From positions 43,100,630 through 43,164,629 of the forward strand of contig OY292274.1 in NCBI GenBank assembly GCA_958496175.1: a stretch of 64,000 nt of DNA, read 5' to 3'. Of this stretch, positions 47,511-60,038 are shown piece after piece. Positions within the stretch are counted from its first letter, which is position 1. The number at the start of each line of letters is the position of its first letter. The translations under genes and the position numbers were made by a program. The notes beneath the pieces are model-generated. The model was not told where the DNA came from. It worked only from the letters and a program-made list of their open reading frames with translations, and did not search any database. Source of the stretch: Sisyra terminalis. Its lineage: Eukaryota > Arthropoda > Insecta > Neuroptera > Sisyridae.

Positions 47511-50210
47511 TGTTTCAATAAATACATTTTATTTTATATATTTAAATTTACACTTATATGATCATATAGACATTTTCAATATAATAAGAGGCAAACACAT
47601 GTGTGTTAGTGAACAACCAAATGTAATAGTAATTGTTTCAAATTTGAACTATCTGATACCTGTCATTCGTTTTAATTGTGATTTTAATCAATTTTTGTCA
47701 TTTGTCAGTTACGTCAGTGTTGACTGAAAATATTTCACGGGTAGCTACTAGTTAATACTACTATGCACACAAATTATTATAAAATCTTCCTTAGACTTTT
47801 TTTACATATGTATAAGCTTTTGTAAGTCCATTTTTATTTTTGGTTTTTGTATCCCTTTCAGTTCCACTGTTCTTTTGACCAAATAATTCTTCAAGTTGCT
47901 AGACGTATTTCATATTTTTTATTTGTGTAGCTGTTTTAATGTGCTACAATGTCCCGATCTTATTTTGGTAACTATTTTTATTCTTTCAGTGCTATAGTTT
48001 AGAGTGAAAAATAGTATTTTAGTTATTGTAATATATGTACTAAGATATTTGTTGGTTGATGAATAGATTTTTCTCCATTTGCTATACTGTTTATTTGTTT
48101 CTATATATATTTACTTATTTCAAAATTTTAAGAAGTTGAATGAAAGTCCAGAAAACATGTTTAACTTTTGTTAATTTTTCGGCTCTCGAGTTCCCATAGA
48201 TACCTTTGTGACTTGGCACCTATAAAAGTTTCGATGATTTTGGTTCTCATACACCTGTTTAATTCTATTTCTGATTTTTTAAAAAAAAATATGTTTTTGC
48301 TACTCTTTACACTCTATAATTATTTAATACAAAAAATATTCTTGGAATTCTATCACCATTTTGCTCAGAACTCCATAAATATCAGCATAAAACATATTGC
48401 GAGGCATGTTTTATTTTATTGATGAAGGATTCTTAAGTATCCTCAATGGATATCAATATTTAAAACCCTTTAAATAGATATCAAACTGTTAGAGTTTCAA
48501 TTTAAAAAAAAATCTAGGAACCTTACCGCAGTAGCGTCTTTAGGATTCAATGGTCTATCTAAGTCATCGGTAATCTGGTCTGGTAATGGTAATCTAAGTC
48601 ATTCGGTATTTCATTCAAATACATAATTTAAAATTGATTCAAATTTGAGAGAAGATCAATGATATGCACAAGTACATTAAAAATAAATAAAGATAATAAA
48701 AAGTTTAAGTTTGGAAACAATTTATTCGTCAGATATACAATATTATGACTTAATTTAAATAAATTCGATTGGGACCAAAAAGAACGTTTACGTTAATGAT
48801 TTTTAAAAAAAATACGTTTTATGGTTTCAATAACTTTCATTTTTTATTATGTGAACGGATGCTGTGATATTATATAATCGGTAACGCGTAACATATTGTC
48901 ACGCACTTCAGTTTATTTATGAAATCATAAATAAAGTTAAAGAAGCCAAGTAATACTATAGTGAAATTAATTTTAAAATCTCCTTCAAAAATACAATTTT
49001 CCTCATATGATTTCAAATTGAGATTTGAAAGAGCAAAGAATAAATATAACAATATTTGAAATGGTGCACGCGTGGCACTTGATCTCTCTATGTCTAGCAC
49101 GAGCTTTTCCGAGCTTTAAATCGAAACGCCCAATGTGAAACTCCGTTGACATTAAAAACACATCTGGACGAATCTTTCTTTAATGTACGCGTTTGGTATA
49201 TTCAAAAAGCGAATGAAAAAAGAATTTAGTTGGCTGGTCGAGGTGCATTAAAGCCATAACATTTGCACAGAAAGTGATTCACTCTGACGTTCGCAAACCA
49301 TTGATTTGGCAATAAAGTAATGACGGTTAGCAAAACGTGCTTAGACTAGATTTACCTGTTTCACATTTTATGAAGCAAAATAAAAAATAAATACTCAAGA
49401 GATATAAGATTTAAATAAAGGAGCTAATGCTCGTATTTGAATATCATTGAGCTTTTTTAAACTCTTGAAAATTTCCATTGAAATTATGTATGCGCTGGTT
49501 ATTTATTTTGATCGTATGGGTGGGACGAAAGAGAGTTAAATTTATTGTCGCTAAAACAAAGTGCAACTTGATAAAGATAAAAAGCGAAACGAAGGCAAAA
49601 TGGGAAAAATAAAATGGAACGAATAGATGTAATATAGAAAATTTACATGTTTAGGTGTACGTTTTTATTTATCTTAGAAAATATTATATTACTCAAGTTT
49701 CTTAGCATAAAATAATGGATATTGTCTAAAAAAGAATTTCAAAAATATTTTTTTCAGCGATGATAAAAATTTAATCCTTGTCAGATGAGAGAAGAGAAAA
49801 AAACGAAGATTGAGGGCAAAAAGAATTGAAAGAAAATATTCAATTTTCGATTCCATAAACAACACGTGTCTCGACTTTAAAGCCACCTCTTTTGTATTAT
49901 ATAGTTTTCTTTATAAAAAAAAATATTTTCGATATTCCAATATTCGTGAGTGAGAAGCGCAGTCAATAAAAATCAAAACTTGTTTCAAATCCCGAGCGAT
50001 ATGCAAGAACAATCATAAAAATTTATATCAAATAAAATATAAAAAACGGGCCAATGCAAGAACACTAAAGGTAACATTTTCCGTTTTTGATTTCCCAAAC
50101 CTCTGTCAAACCAATATCAATTTAATCTGTTATATTCCATACAGAAAATACTCGTATACAAAAGAGCACAATTGTTTCAAAAAAATTCAATCCAATATTT
50201 CCGATTAGAG
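47511..50210. other. AT-rich non-coding stretch
   Basis: No gene recognised. A word pair CTAAGTCATCGGTAATC / CTAAGTCATTCGGTAT is repeated near 48560-48610. About 49080-49330 is more complex than its flanks. Confidence 0.35.
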
Positions 50211-50417
50211 ATGGCTTTAATCATTTTTATTATTTGCTTAAGTGCGCCATTTCGACACGGCTGCGATTTTTCAGTAGCTTCCCTTAACAATTCCGATATG
50301 ATATTGAATGTAAGGAATAAGGCACGATGCAATTCCCAACGGCAAAAATGTCGCCAAGGATATCATCAAAAATTGAAAAGCAACACGCCAACATGGATTT
50401 CCAAGTTCGTCCCTTAG
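50211..50417 (+). CDS. Possible small secreted peptide, very uncertain
   Basis: From the ATG at 50211 (context AGAGATGG) a 68-codon frame begins with a hydrophobic stretch, ALIIFIICLSAPF, that looks like a signal peptide. A polar, basic region follows with three cysteines (one in HGCDF, one in KARCNS, one in QKCRQ). It resembles no family I can name. The base composition is somewhat less AT-rich than the flanks. A chance frame is at least as likely: there is no visible promoter, splice site or poly(A) signal. Confidence 0.15.
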   Translation: MALIIFIICLSAPFRHGCDFSVASLNNSDMILNVRNKARCNSQRQKCRQGYHQKLKSNTPTWISKFVP

Positions 50418-53402
50418 GCTGACCGGAAAAAAAAAACATAAAGCTCATGTACACAAAAATGCACCAAGAATATTTTGCTCGGCTAAAAGACTCACCTCAT
50501 ACACAATACCGGTTCTGAGAAAACTCCCCAGCTCCTTGGGGCTGATAACACGTCTAGACTGGGTCATACGAAAGTGAAAAGTATTGCATATTTTATTATA
50601 TCTGAATAGAATTAGATTCATGTTTTTCTTCGTTCTTAACCAAGGAGAGAATTTGTATAAACAATGTTTTAGAGCCATATGGAAAATGTTCGTTTTTTCT
50701 ACTTGATTTATTGGATTTTCTTTGAAGTATAAGCTCAACCTTTTACCTTTATATACCACTTTAAGTTCAAACGATAATTTTCAATCTCACCAAAAGGTGA
50801 GATTCGATAACATGACCTAAACGTCTTTGTGTTTTATCTAAGTGTAATTTTTTAGTCAATATTCTTTATGAATTCCTCAACTATTTAACTTTTTCCAAAT
50901 ATTTATAGAGTTATTAAACTTTGATAATTTTAATAAATTTTAAAATTTAAGATTAAATTAAAATTTAAGATCGATTTTAAGAATAAAAATCTATCTTAAT
51001 TATAACTAATGACGCAGATTTTTTAGATAACAATTTTAACTGTAGCTTCTCCCCAAATCTTGATGACAGCTGATTCTGTATCTTGCTCAAGTGTTTGATC
51101 ACCCTTGTTCTATATCTATAAACAATGTTTATAAGTTATGGAATATAGAATTCACTTTTATTTAATTCGCCATTGGTAAAGTATAGAACTTTAGATTAAT
51201 CAAAATAGAATTATTTGAATAGGTGACAAAGCAAAACCAAAATAAAATTTTTAATTGTGAGGTTGTTATAACTTATTTAAATTTTTGATTATTATAATTA
51301 TACCTTTTGAATAAAATAATATATGTACAAGTACCTTGTATGAAATTAACTCTTAAGAGGAATTATATATTACCTATGTAATATATGAAAAGTGAGTATC
51401 TATAATGAGTGTATAAGTATATTTTTTAAAGTAATAAATTTTCAATCAGGCTTAAAAATCATTAATTTTTAATTTATGTTTCAACTAATTTTTGGTTAAT
51501 TGAGATTTCTAATTAAATTAACATTAATCATTAAAGCGATGAAAGGTTTACTTTATATACCAAAATACGATTTGTTTAAGGTTGTAAAATTTGCATAGTC
51601 TTTTATAATACTAATTTCTTATTAATATTCGTTTTAACGCTATTTCGCGTTAATTTAATGGAGTGGTTGTTGTAAATAATATAAGTGACATGTTTGCCAT
51701 TTCTTGTAATGAATTCATACCGTTTTACCCGGAATAATATTTGACATTGCCGTTATTTAATTCGTGAGACAGCCGGGATCTATTAGGAGTGTCTATGTTC
51801 ATTTCGGGGACTGTTGCTTCTCATTCCGGCTGACGTCTAATCGTAAATTGAAATCTGTCGTATGATCCGTGAAATGCAAGCCGATGGATTGCATACTAAT
51901 GATCCAGGTAATATGTTCTGAGATTTTCAATACTAGGATAGTCAAGAGTCGTCTTTTGTACCGCTTTGAGCTCTACAAGACATCAAAATACTGGCGGTAT
52001 TAAAATGAAGATGAATGGTGTAGTTATATTTAAGAAACAGTTTTTAAGAAACAGTTTTGAGATGGTAACTTTTTAAGGTCTACTTAAATTAATACAGGGT
52101 TATTAAATCATGTGGTTAACGATCACATATTTTGAGATTATATGCGTTTTTTCTATTGGGGTTCGGAGAACAAGATTTTAGATACTGGGATTAAGGAATT
52201 GGGAATAATATGTTTATATTACGTCGGTTACACAATATTTATTCATAAATGAAAATTCTAGTTCCATAAAAATGTAAGACGAAAGCTCATAATATCAAAT
52301 TTCTTAACAGACGTGTATCATAAAGCACGAACTTGTGCGGTGCTAGTACGTAACGAATGTGTATTCAGCATAGGTTTCCACCAGAAAATTGTGAAATGTG
52401 ACTATGCATTTATACAAATACATTGAGAAGTAAACATATACCTCTATGTACAAATGTGCATGTTATGTACGAAACAGACGTCAACGTTTCAGGATGGCTA
52501 CCAATTTTCTAACACATTGACATCATCATCGTCATTCTTCATCGGGTTCACCAGCTTGACTATAACAAGTGCATTTCTAAAATAGAGATGAAACGTTAGT
52601 AGGGTTGTGTGAAAGGAAAACGAGATCAATGTACAAATGCCCAAAAACTTTTCAATATATTACTTACAAAAGCAAAAACTAAATAATTAGTATAGGTCAA
52701 AAGTATATCGTTAATATCTATACTTCTTTGTATAAAATTATTACTTGATTTTACACTGAATATTTTGTGAAATCCAAACCCTTTTATTAATTCTTCATTT
52801 TAATTATGTTACAGTTATATGTTTTCAATCTAAACTCAGAGGTATGAGCCTAATCCAATTGTATGTTAAAAATCAGTAGTTTTTTGCATTGACTATGAAC
52901 GATTGGCGCACGTACGTGTTAAATAAAACAATGTTGATATGTTCGACTAAAAATAATTTGTGAGGAATATTTTGCCAACTATCGATGAATAAACTGGTCG
53001 TTGCAATGTCATAGTAAATGAACGTAAAAGTTCAACTTTTTGTTCCGAAACGAGGCAAAAATTGATTTAAATCTACTTGGAAAACGGAGTTCTATAGTTG
53101 CTCTGTAATTAAACCATGTCAAAATAGGGAGAATAGATAAAAGATAAAAAAATCGAACAATTTGAATTTATTTTAGACGTAACTATGTTACGCATTCACT
53201 AATGCACAATAGTAAGTTTTATCAGCAAAAATGTTCTTTTTGTAATTTTCGGAGTTAACCGTAGAATGTAGAATTTGTCAAACTAATTTGTGAGAAGAAA
53301 TATTTTGTTTAAATATTGTCATATAAATAAATTATTCCTCTAAACTTGTCTAATTAATGAACTTTAAATTTTTTACGTTGAATTGTAAAATTGGGTGACT
53401 AT
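50418..53402. other. AT-rich non-coding stretch with complex patches
   Basis: No gene recognised. About 51720-51900 and 52300-52560 stand out as lower-AT and complex, and could be conserved regulatory DNA. A 104-codon frame on the - strand at 50445-50759 starts at GTG and has no family resemblance. Confidence 0.35.
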
Positions 53403-53718
53403 AAAATGTGTTAATCTTAAGTTTGGGATATCGTGAGGGAATGATTTTTAGGGTACTTTTTATTTATTTTTCTTATGACATATTGATATAATTTAAAAAT
53501 TATAACCAACATCATTAGCCCAAGTGATGTTCTTTTCAAGGAAAAAAATTACTATTATAAGTCACTTGGATTTGTGTGAAAATTGAAAGGATAAAAATTT
53601 CGAGATTTCTACTCATATATTAAGGTAACAAGATACAAACCATTTAATTATTGACAACTAAAGTTACTAATTTTCCAGACTTCTTTTCAACATTTGTGTT
53701 TCTATGGAACAAAAACTA
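53403..53718 (+). repeat. 316-bp direct repeat, copy 1
   Basis: It matches 55476-55791 over 316 bp with no gap and four base differences. It carries GTGAGGGAATGA near its start (about 53432). In this copy the flanking DNA continues to an inverted version, TCATTCCCTCAC, at about 53790-53801, so 53432-53801 could be a MITE with a 12-16 bp inverted end. No coding capacity. Confidence 0.85.
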
Positions 53719-55475
53719 CTTAGAGTTTGTAATGAAAAATTAAAAAAATAGTTTCAAATATTTTTTTATGAGTCCCATAAAAGAAAATCATTCCCTCACA
53801 TCTTTAATAACAGTCGATTTATGAACGCATCAGTAACAATGTATGAATGCTCCCATCGAGTTTTGATTATTGGCAATTCTATAAATTATTTCACATATTT
53901 GAGTAATTTTAAACCTGTTAGAGTAGTAGCTTAAAAGAAAAATATGGAAATTTTTCCAAGATTTCATTTTCAGTCGTCATTCCCTCATATTGAAGAAAAA
54001 TATAGGTATTTACTATATCTTAATAAAAATAGCACAGTAAAATAGATCGTCAGACATTAAATAAAAATTCAGAAGTAACAAAAGTTTATGGTCCAAATTT
54101 TCTAAGTAATACTTCATTTCGTCATTTCCTTACCGTCATTTCCGCATTTCAAATTTAAACGAAAAAATGACGACTTATGAAGCAATGGTATTTAAACTAG
54201 TCGAACTAGGCTTTTTTATTTCCTTACTTATTTAATCCTTAAGTTCACTGTTTTTCCCTGTTTAAAAATGAGAATATCATTCACACGATTACTAAAAGTT
54301 TTATTAATTGATCCTTAAAATTTTGGATTCAATTCCTTTATATAATAGTATATATTGATTAGAATATTAGATTACCTACTACAAATAATTGAAATGCGCC
54401 CAAACTAAAAAAATATATTTTTAGAGAATCAAGAAGGGTATTATCATTATAGTCATTATGACTAATTAAATTTTTAGCTATGAGTAGTTGATTTTTATAA
54501 TTATTACGTAATATGTTTTCAATGTTTTAAGTTGTTTTTTATTTGTTATACTCGTAGGTTTCGTTTTTAAACTTGTATCGTGTGTAGTTTTGGTCAAATA
54601 AGTTTTAGTTGAAGTGTTGAACGTATTATTCTCGTAAATCAACTGCAATCATTATTTGTTTGTATTTGTTAAAAAGTTATTCAGCATATTCATTAGGAAA
54701 CTTGCAACCAAAAACCACAAACGAAATAATGTACTGTGCGTGCGGTTATGAAACTTTATCTCTCTACTTTGAGCAATTGGATAAATCATTTATTGCATGT
54801 AAGGGAGATAATGACCTTTTTTGAAAACTATGTGTTGTAAAAAATAATAAATTATTATATATTCGAGGATTATGTGGAATCTTATTTGATTAAGTTAATT
54901 AATTCTATTTTTCTTTTTGCGACGTTTCGCAAATTGCTTTTACTTCTTCAAGTGATCATAAATTATAATGATTAGTATTTAAGGTTCAACAATATTTTTC
55001 TTTCAATTTCAATATCATTAACGAAATAATATATAAAAAAATCTTAAATACACAAAAAATTATATTGGAAACATTTATATCGATAAATATTTAAATTGAC
55101 ACCCAATTCAAAAATGTATAACTTATTATAATTAACTTATTATAATTACACATAAAATTAATTTTCTTTTCACTGATTATATGCAAAAATTAAATTAACA
55201 TTGTAAAAAGTTTGTTCAAAATATGAAAGGCATAAAAGATATCGTGGGATTAAATATAAGCCTTGCTAATTTAAATTTATTTTTAAATATTATTGATAAA
55301 TTTTAAGTTGAACTTAGTTTTGATTTAAATTAAGTCTTAATTTTTTTTAATTGTGACCACACATAAACAAAATATGTGTTGTTCTTAATTGATTCATTGA
55401 AAAACGATTGTGTTTTTAATCGATGAATCAAATTTGCAAACAATTATTTTGGAAATTTTTTGATTAAGAATTTAG
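53719..55475. other. AT-rich DNA between the two direct repeats
   Basis: About 1.76 kb without a gene. It includes two copies of TCATTCCCTCA in inverse orientation to the repeat's GTGAGGGAATGA (near 53790 and 53976), and a related GTCATTTCC series near 54120. AT-rich otherwise. Confidence 0.5.
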
Positions 55476-55791
55476 AAAATGTGTTAATCTTAAGTTTGGG
55501 ATATCGTGAGGGAATGATTTTTAGGGTACTTTTTATTTATTTTTCTTATGACATATTGATATAGTTTAAAAATTATAACCAACATCATTAGCCCAAGTGA
55601 TGTTCTTTTCAAGGAAAAAAATTACTATTATAAGTCACTTGGATTTGTGTGAAAATTGAAAGGATAAAAATTTGGAAATTTCTGCTCATATATTAAGGTA
55701 ACAAGATACAAACCATTTAATTATTGACAACTAAAGTTACTAATTTTCCAGACTTCTTTTCAACATTTGTGTTTCTATGGAACAAAAACTA
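55476..55791 (+). repeat. 316-bp direct repeat, copy 2
   Basis: Four differences from copy 1: one near 55562 and three within 55670-55685. Similarity stops abruptly after AAAAACTA, and the inverted end seen after copy 1 is absent here. Confidence 0.85.
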
Positions 55792-57818
55792 TCTACTACA
55801 ATCCTAGTGTATAAAAGGATAGAATAGTCAGACTTATCTATTCCAAAAATAAAGACATTTGGTGTCATTCAAGTATCGAATATATAAAATATTTGATTAT
55901 GTTAAATGCATTATCTCCGATTTCTTACTGTTATATGAATTTGCTAAACCTGAATTCAATATACCATGCAAAACGATAAGTTTAAATTTCCTTTCCCGTC
56001 TTTCACGATCCCATAAATTTATAATGAACAGTCCATTAAATGGGAAATAAAGATGTCTTTAAAATGATCTCTCTAAAACGGAACTGACTGTTAATGTTAA
56101 ACATTACCTTAAAAGATATGTGAACGAAACGAGAGACCCACTCCCGCCTCCATATTGTACGTGGAAGTGAATAGTTTTGGTCGTTTTGACCAAAGTCGCC
56201 ATCCATATTATGTGCACTTTTATTATCTTGTAAATCGAAGTTTATATAAAAATATACGGAGATATAAGTGCACTTAAGGGTCAATAAAAACTACGTTAGT
56301 TTTATGTGATGTTTATTTATTCTATTTATATTCCAAAAGCTGTAATAGATTCAATGATTTTAATTTTAAATTATTGTTTATATCAAAGTGGAATATAATT
56401 ATTTTTTTGTTGAATAATATTTGTGGAAGTTTAAAAAGGATTGTTTAGAAGAGAGTATTTTCACTGTTTTAGACAAGCCGTTTTTCTTATGTAAACGTTG
56501 TTGGTGGAACAATTTTCTCACAATACAATTTGACAAACAGTAGCCAAGTTATTTTGAATGGATAATATAAAAATGTAAGTTTTAAATTCAATAATAGTGG
56601 TAGATTCGTTTATAATTCATATTATGGAGACTCTATAAGCTGGACAACATACTGTAGTTTCTTACATAGTGTTTGGACAGAGACGGTCTTGTTCTTTGGT
56701 TCTAAGGTGACATTTAACGTGATATATGATTGTTGGCTGTGTAAACACCACTCAAGGTGTTTGCATAACAAGTTACATAATATTATATTATGGAATAGAT
56801 GCACTTGCTTGGATGGGAAACGATGGAAAAGCCGAGACATACCTCGTTCCCTCTTCGGCCGAGATGGATATGACTAAACTTTAACCCATAACGGTACCAC
56901 GAAGACGGAAAGCGGTGATGGATAAATGTGAAAATGGAGTGAGTCTATCTCCATTGAAACTTGGTTCATTTACGACAAAGATAAACATATAAATGTCGAC
57001 AAATTCCAGCATTTACGACACGAAATTCGTCCTTATTTGCCACTAGCAAGCTCGAGTTTTTTAATATTCCTCCTCCTTTATTTAAGTTCATTGTTTCAGC
57101 TGCAACACTTGCAACGGTCTGACATACATGTGGGGATATATAGTGGACTGAGATGCACCAAAGTGCATTTGATGTGCCGGTGAAATGGTTGACGTCCAAC
57201 TCCACACCATCAACGACTGCAACGGATGCGCTTTGTTGAAAATAAAAATGTTTAATGACTAAACAGGGAATATTCTCTGCGCGTAATTAATTTAACCCAA
57301 GACGGCTATAATGGCATGAATGAGATTGTACATAAAAATATACCGCACTCTCGAATCCTTTCGCCTGATTTCAAGACCATGAGTAATTTTCAACACTGTA
57401 GATAGGTAAACGACTTGTTTTTTTACCCACAAGAAGTGCATAAGTATTAAACATAAATAATATATAATTTAAAAAAATATTACTACAATAAAATTACGGG
57501 TATAAATATGCTACCAAAGGTCATAATTTGTCTTTAATTTGCTTTTGAAGCATTTTATTTGTTGGCAATTAAAATGGTAAATTTTAAAAAAATATTTCAA
57601 TTTTAACATTTTTACAGAGATGGAAAAGTATTCTTAAAGGTTTAATCAAATTACAAACTGTAGCAACTTCGGTCGTTCTAGCAGACTCCAGAGGGTAGTT
57701 GGTAGTATCACTGCATCATTTTAGAATTAATTGGTTTTAGAAGACAGTGTTACGGTTATGAGGTATTTAAATAAAACTAAAATAGATAAATAAAAAAAAT
57801 GCACGTAGGGTAATGTAC
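55792..57818. other. Non-coding stretch with complex patches
   Basis: No gene supported. About 56080-56290 and 56790-57290 are lower-AT and more complex. Frames on both strands there are short and mutually overlapping, without family resemblance. These are candidates for conserved non-coding DNA. Confidence 0.35.
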
Positions 57819-58747
57819 GTAGGGTAGAGTGGGGCTTAAAAGTCCACCATGAGTATCTAAAATACTAGTGACATATTGCACTATTTAACTATAATGGTAG
57901 GGATAAGGAAGGGTAAGAAGCATTTCGAGACAGCTCTGGCTACATCACAGATACGAGATTTACGACGGCACCTCGAAATTTTTACGAAAGTAAAATTTTT
58001 TAATTATTATTCTTTTCGATTTCCAGCAGTAATATTGCTTTGACTAGACTAAAACATAACTTAATAGTATATTAGATTGCGTGGAATTTCAGGATTTATT
58101 ATTAATTTTTAGCGTATTCAAACAGAAAACTAGTTATAACCTAGTAAAAACACTTGAATGTAACTGGGATTAAAAGGTCCATGTGGACCTTTTCCTTACC
58201 CAGCCATGTGAAGGTTGGATTAAACTCAATCTTTGCAAGCAATGGGCCCATGCAAACTGTATTTCTAACCGAAGGTTTATTTACTTCGTTTGTTCTAATT
58301 ATGATTTAGGAAATGATGAGTTTGATTATGTTAAGATAAAGGTATAACAAAATATTACTTATGTTACAATTAATATCAATATTATTATAAAGAAAGAAGA
58401 GTTTTATGTTATGTTTAAAATGACTGTAATAAAATTTTCCAAATAAAAATCTGGAAATGTTTGATTGATTCAAATAATGTTATTAATTTATAACACCTGT
58501 AAAATACGTAGGTACAGAACCTTTAACCCCTACTAAGCGGCAAAAAGAGACAGAGAACAAGGTCTAGAAAAAAATAAAATGACAAAATTTTACCATATAT
58601 GGATGATTTCGTTAAAAATTAAATTAAACATGGTCAGATATTTGTTTGTTTGGTTAGCATTATACATTTCAAATTAATAGAGTGGGTTTTCACAATATAA
58701 TACGGAATAGTAAAATTGGACCTTTAAGCCCCACCCTAACCTACACG
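57819..58747. mobile_element. DNA element with GTGGGGCTTAA inverted ends
   Basis: The left end reads CGTAGGGTAGAGTGGGGC and continues TTAAAAGTCCA. The right end, read inward, is GTGTAGGTTAGGGTGGGGC and continues TTAAAGGTCCA. The inverted repeats span about 30 bp with a few differences. The interior has a third copy of the motif as a small palindrome, AAAAGGTCCATGTGGACCTTTT-like (near 58174-58195), and no transposase frame. Similar GGGTGGGGC ends occur on insect MITEs, but I do not assign a superfamily. The 929-bp size fits a non-autonomous element. Confidence 0.6.
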
Positions 58748-59943
58748 AATTTTAGGGATCGATTCGTTGAAAACATTTTGTATACCTATGCAATACTTAC
58801 ACGTTTAGAGGTATGTTAATCCTAATATTTTAAATACAAATGAGACTTTGTTTGTTACGCTTTCATGCCTAAACTATCAATCAATCATCATGAAATTTTC
58901 TTCATATATTGTCAGGAGTACAAAAAAGAACATGAGATACATTTTATTAAGAAAAACAATATTAATTTCGAAGTACAAGACCTTGATCAATGTGAATAAA
59001 ATTTCTATAAGATCGATGTTTTGGCAATTTAAATTCGAATTTTTAGTTATAGAATGTTATCATATATTTGTTATTTAATATAGTTTTACATTAACAATAA
59101 TTTTTCTATATAAAGTTACTAGCAAAGTAACAGTTCATTAGATGGGGCCTTTTTAAAAACGTTTAAATCGTATTTTTCACACATTCGTAAGCAGAAAACA
59201 AAAGTTCTCATATATTTCGACAGACGAAAAGTTAAAAAAACAAAATATTGTCAACATATATACGTTACGCAGACGAAATTCCATTGAACTCAAATTGAGA
59301 TGAAATATACCAGTTATTCTTACGAGAAATATAGATGGACCTGAAATATGTAATGGAACGAGGTTTAGAATTATACTATTCGGTCAGAATATGTCTGGTG
59401 TGACTATTTTAACCATTTACGTAGGTGTAGGAGAAAAGGAAAATATTATCATACTACAAGTTCCATTAATCTCCTCACTGAACTACTTTACAATTCAAAA
59501 GATTTCAATTTTCATTCAAGCTTAGTTTTGCTGTTGTCATTAAAAAAACGCAAGGACTAACATTACAGACAGCAAGGATGTATTTGGAAAAAATATACTT
59601 TTCCAATGGTCAACTATATGTAGTTTGTTTGCATGTACCCAATTCCCGTAAAACGGTAGGTACATATTTGCACTGAATGGGATAACATATAATATAGTAT
59701 ACCATAGCATCCTAGAATAATTCTATCGTTTTTAATCTGCTGATGAAGAGTCAATTTGCTAGATATACTTACGTTTTCGTAATATTTCAAACTTTTTAAA
59801 ATGTAAGTTTTTGCTGGGAAGTAGATCTCAATGAATCGTGTTTTTCATTTTTTTTAGCTAAATTGAATTCTTGAATTCTGAAATGCTGATAATTATCAAG
59901 TTGTTTTTTGATTTTTTTAATGAACTTTGATACTTTATTTCAG
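58748..59943. other. AT-rich stretch upstream of the candidate exon
   Basis: No gene recognised. If the exon at 59944 is real, this is intron. The 40 bases before it are T-rich and end in TTTATTTCAG, a good 3' splice site. Confidence 0.4.
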
Positions 59944-60038
59944 GATATCAACGCGAGGGAAGCTATGGGAAAAAGTTATCAGCCGACATTCGAAATTCAA
60001 ACAGATTGTAACATATCAGCACACAGATGAAGTTGCAG
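59944..60038 (+). CDS. Candidate internal exon of an unidentified host gene
   Basis: 95 bp of distinctly less AT-rich sequence lies between a pyrimidine tract ending in TTTATTTCAG and a 5' splice site TTGCAG|GTATTG. In phase 1 (first codon at 59945) it is open throughout for 31 codons with one base left over, so it would be an internal coding exon. The peptide begins ISTRGKLWEKVISRHSKFKQ and ends TDEVA. It is basic and hydrophilic with one Trp, and I do not recognise it. The other two + frames: one stops near the end, the third was not found useful. On the - strand every frame contains a stop. No neighbouring exon is visible in the window, so it would sit inside very long introns. Confidence 0.4.

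Noticed and set aside
53403..55791. An LTR retrotransposon bounded by the 316-bp direct repeats
   Set aside because: There is no primer binding site, no coding capacity between the repeats, no clear TG...CA ends, and no target duplication beyond poly-A coincidence.
56780..56830. 5S rRNA-like words (ACTTGCTTGGATGGG)
   Set aside because: Only about 15 bases resemble the 5S box region; the rest of 5S rRNA is not present, so chance is likely.
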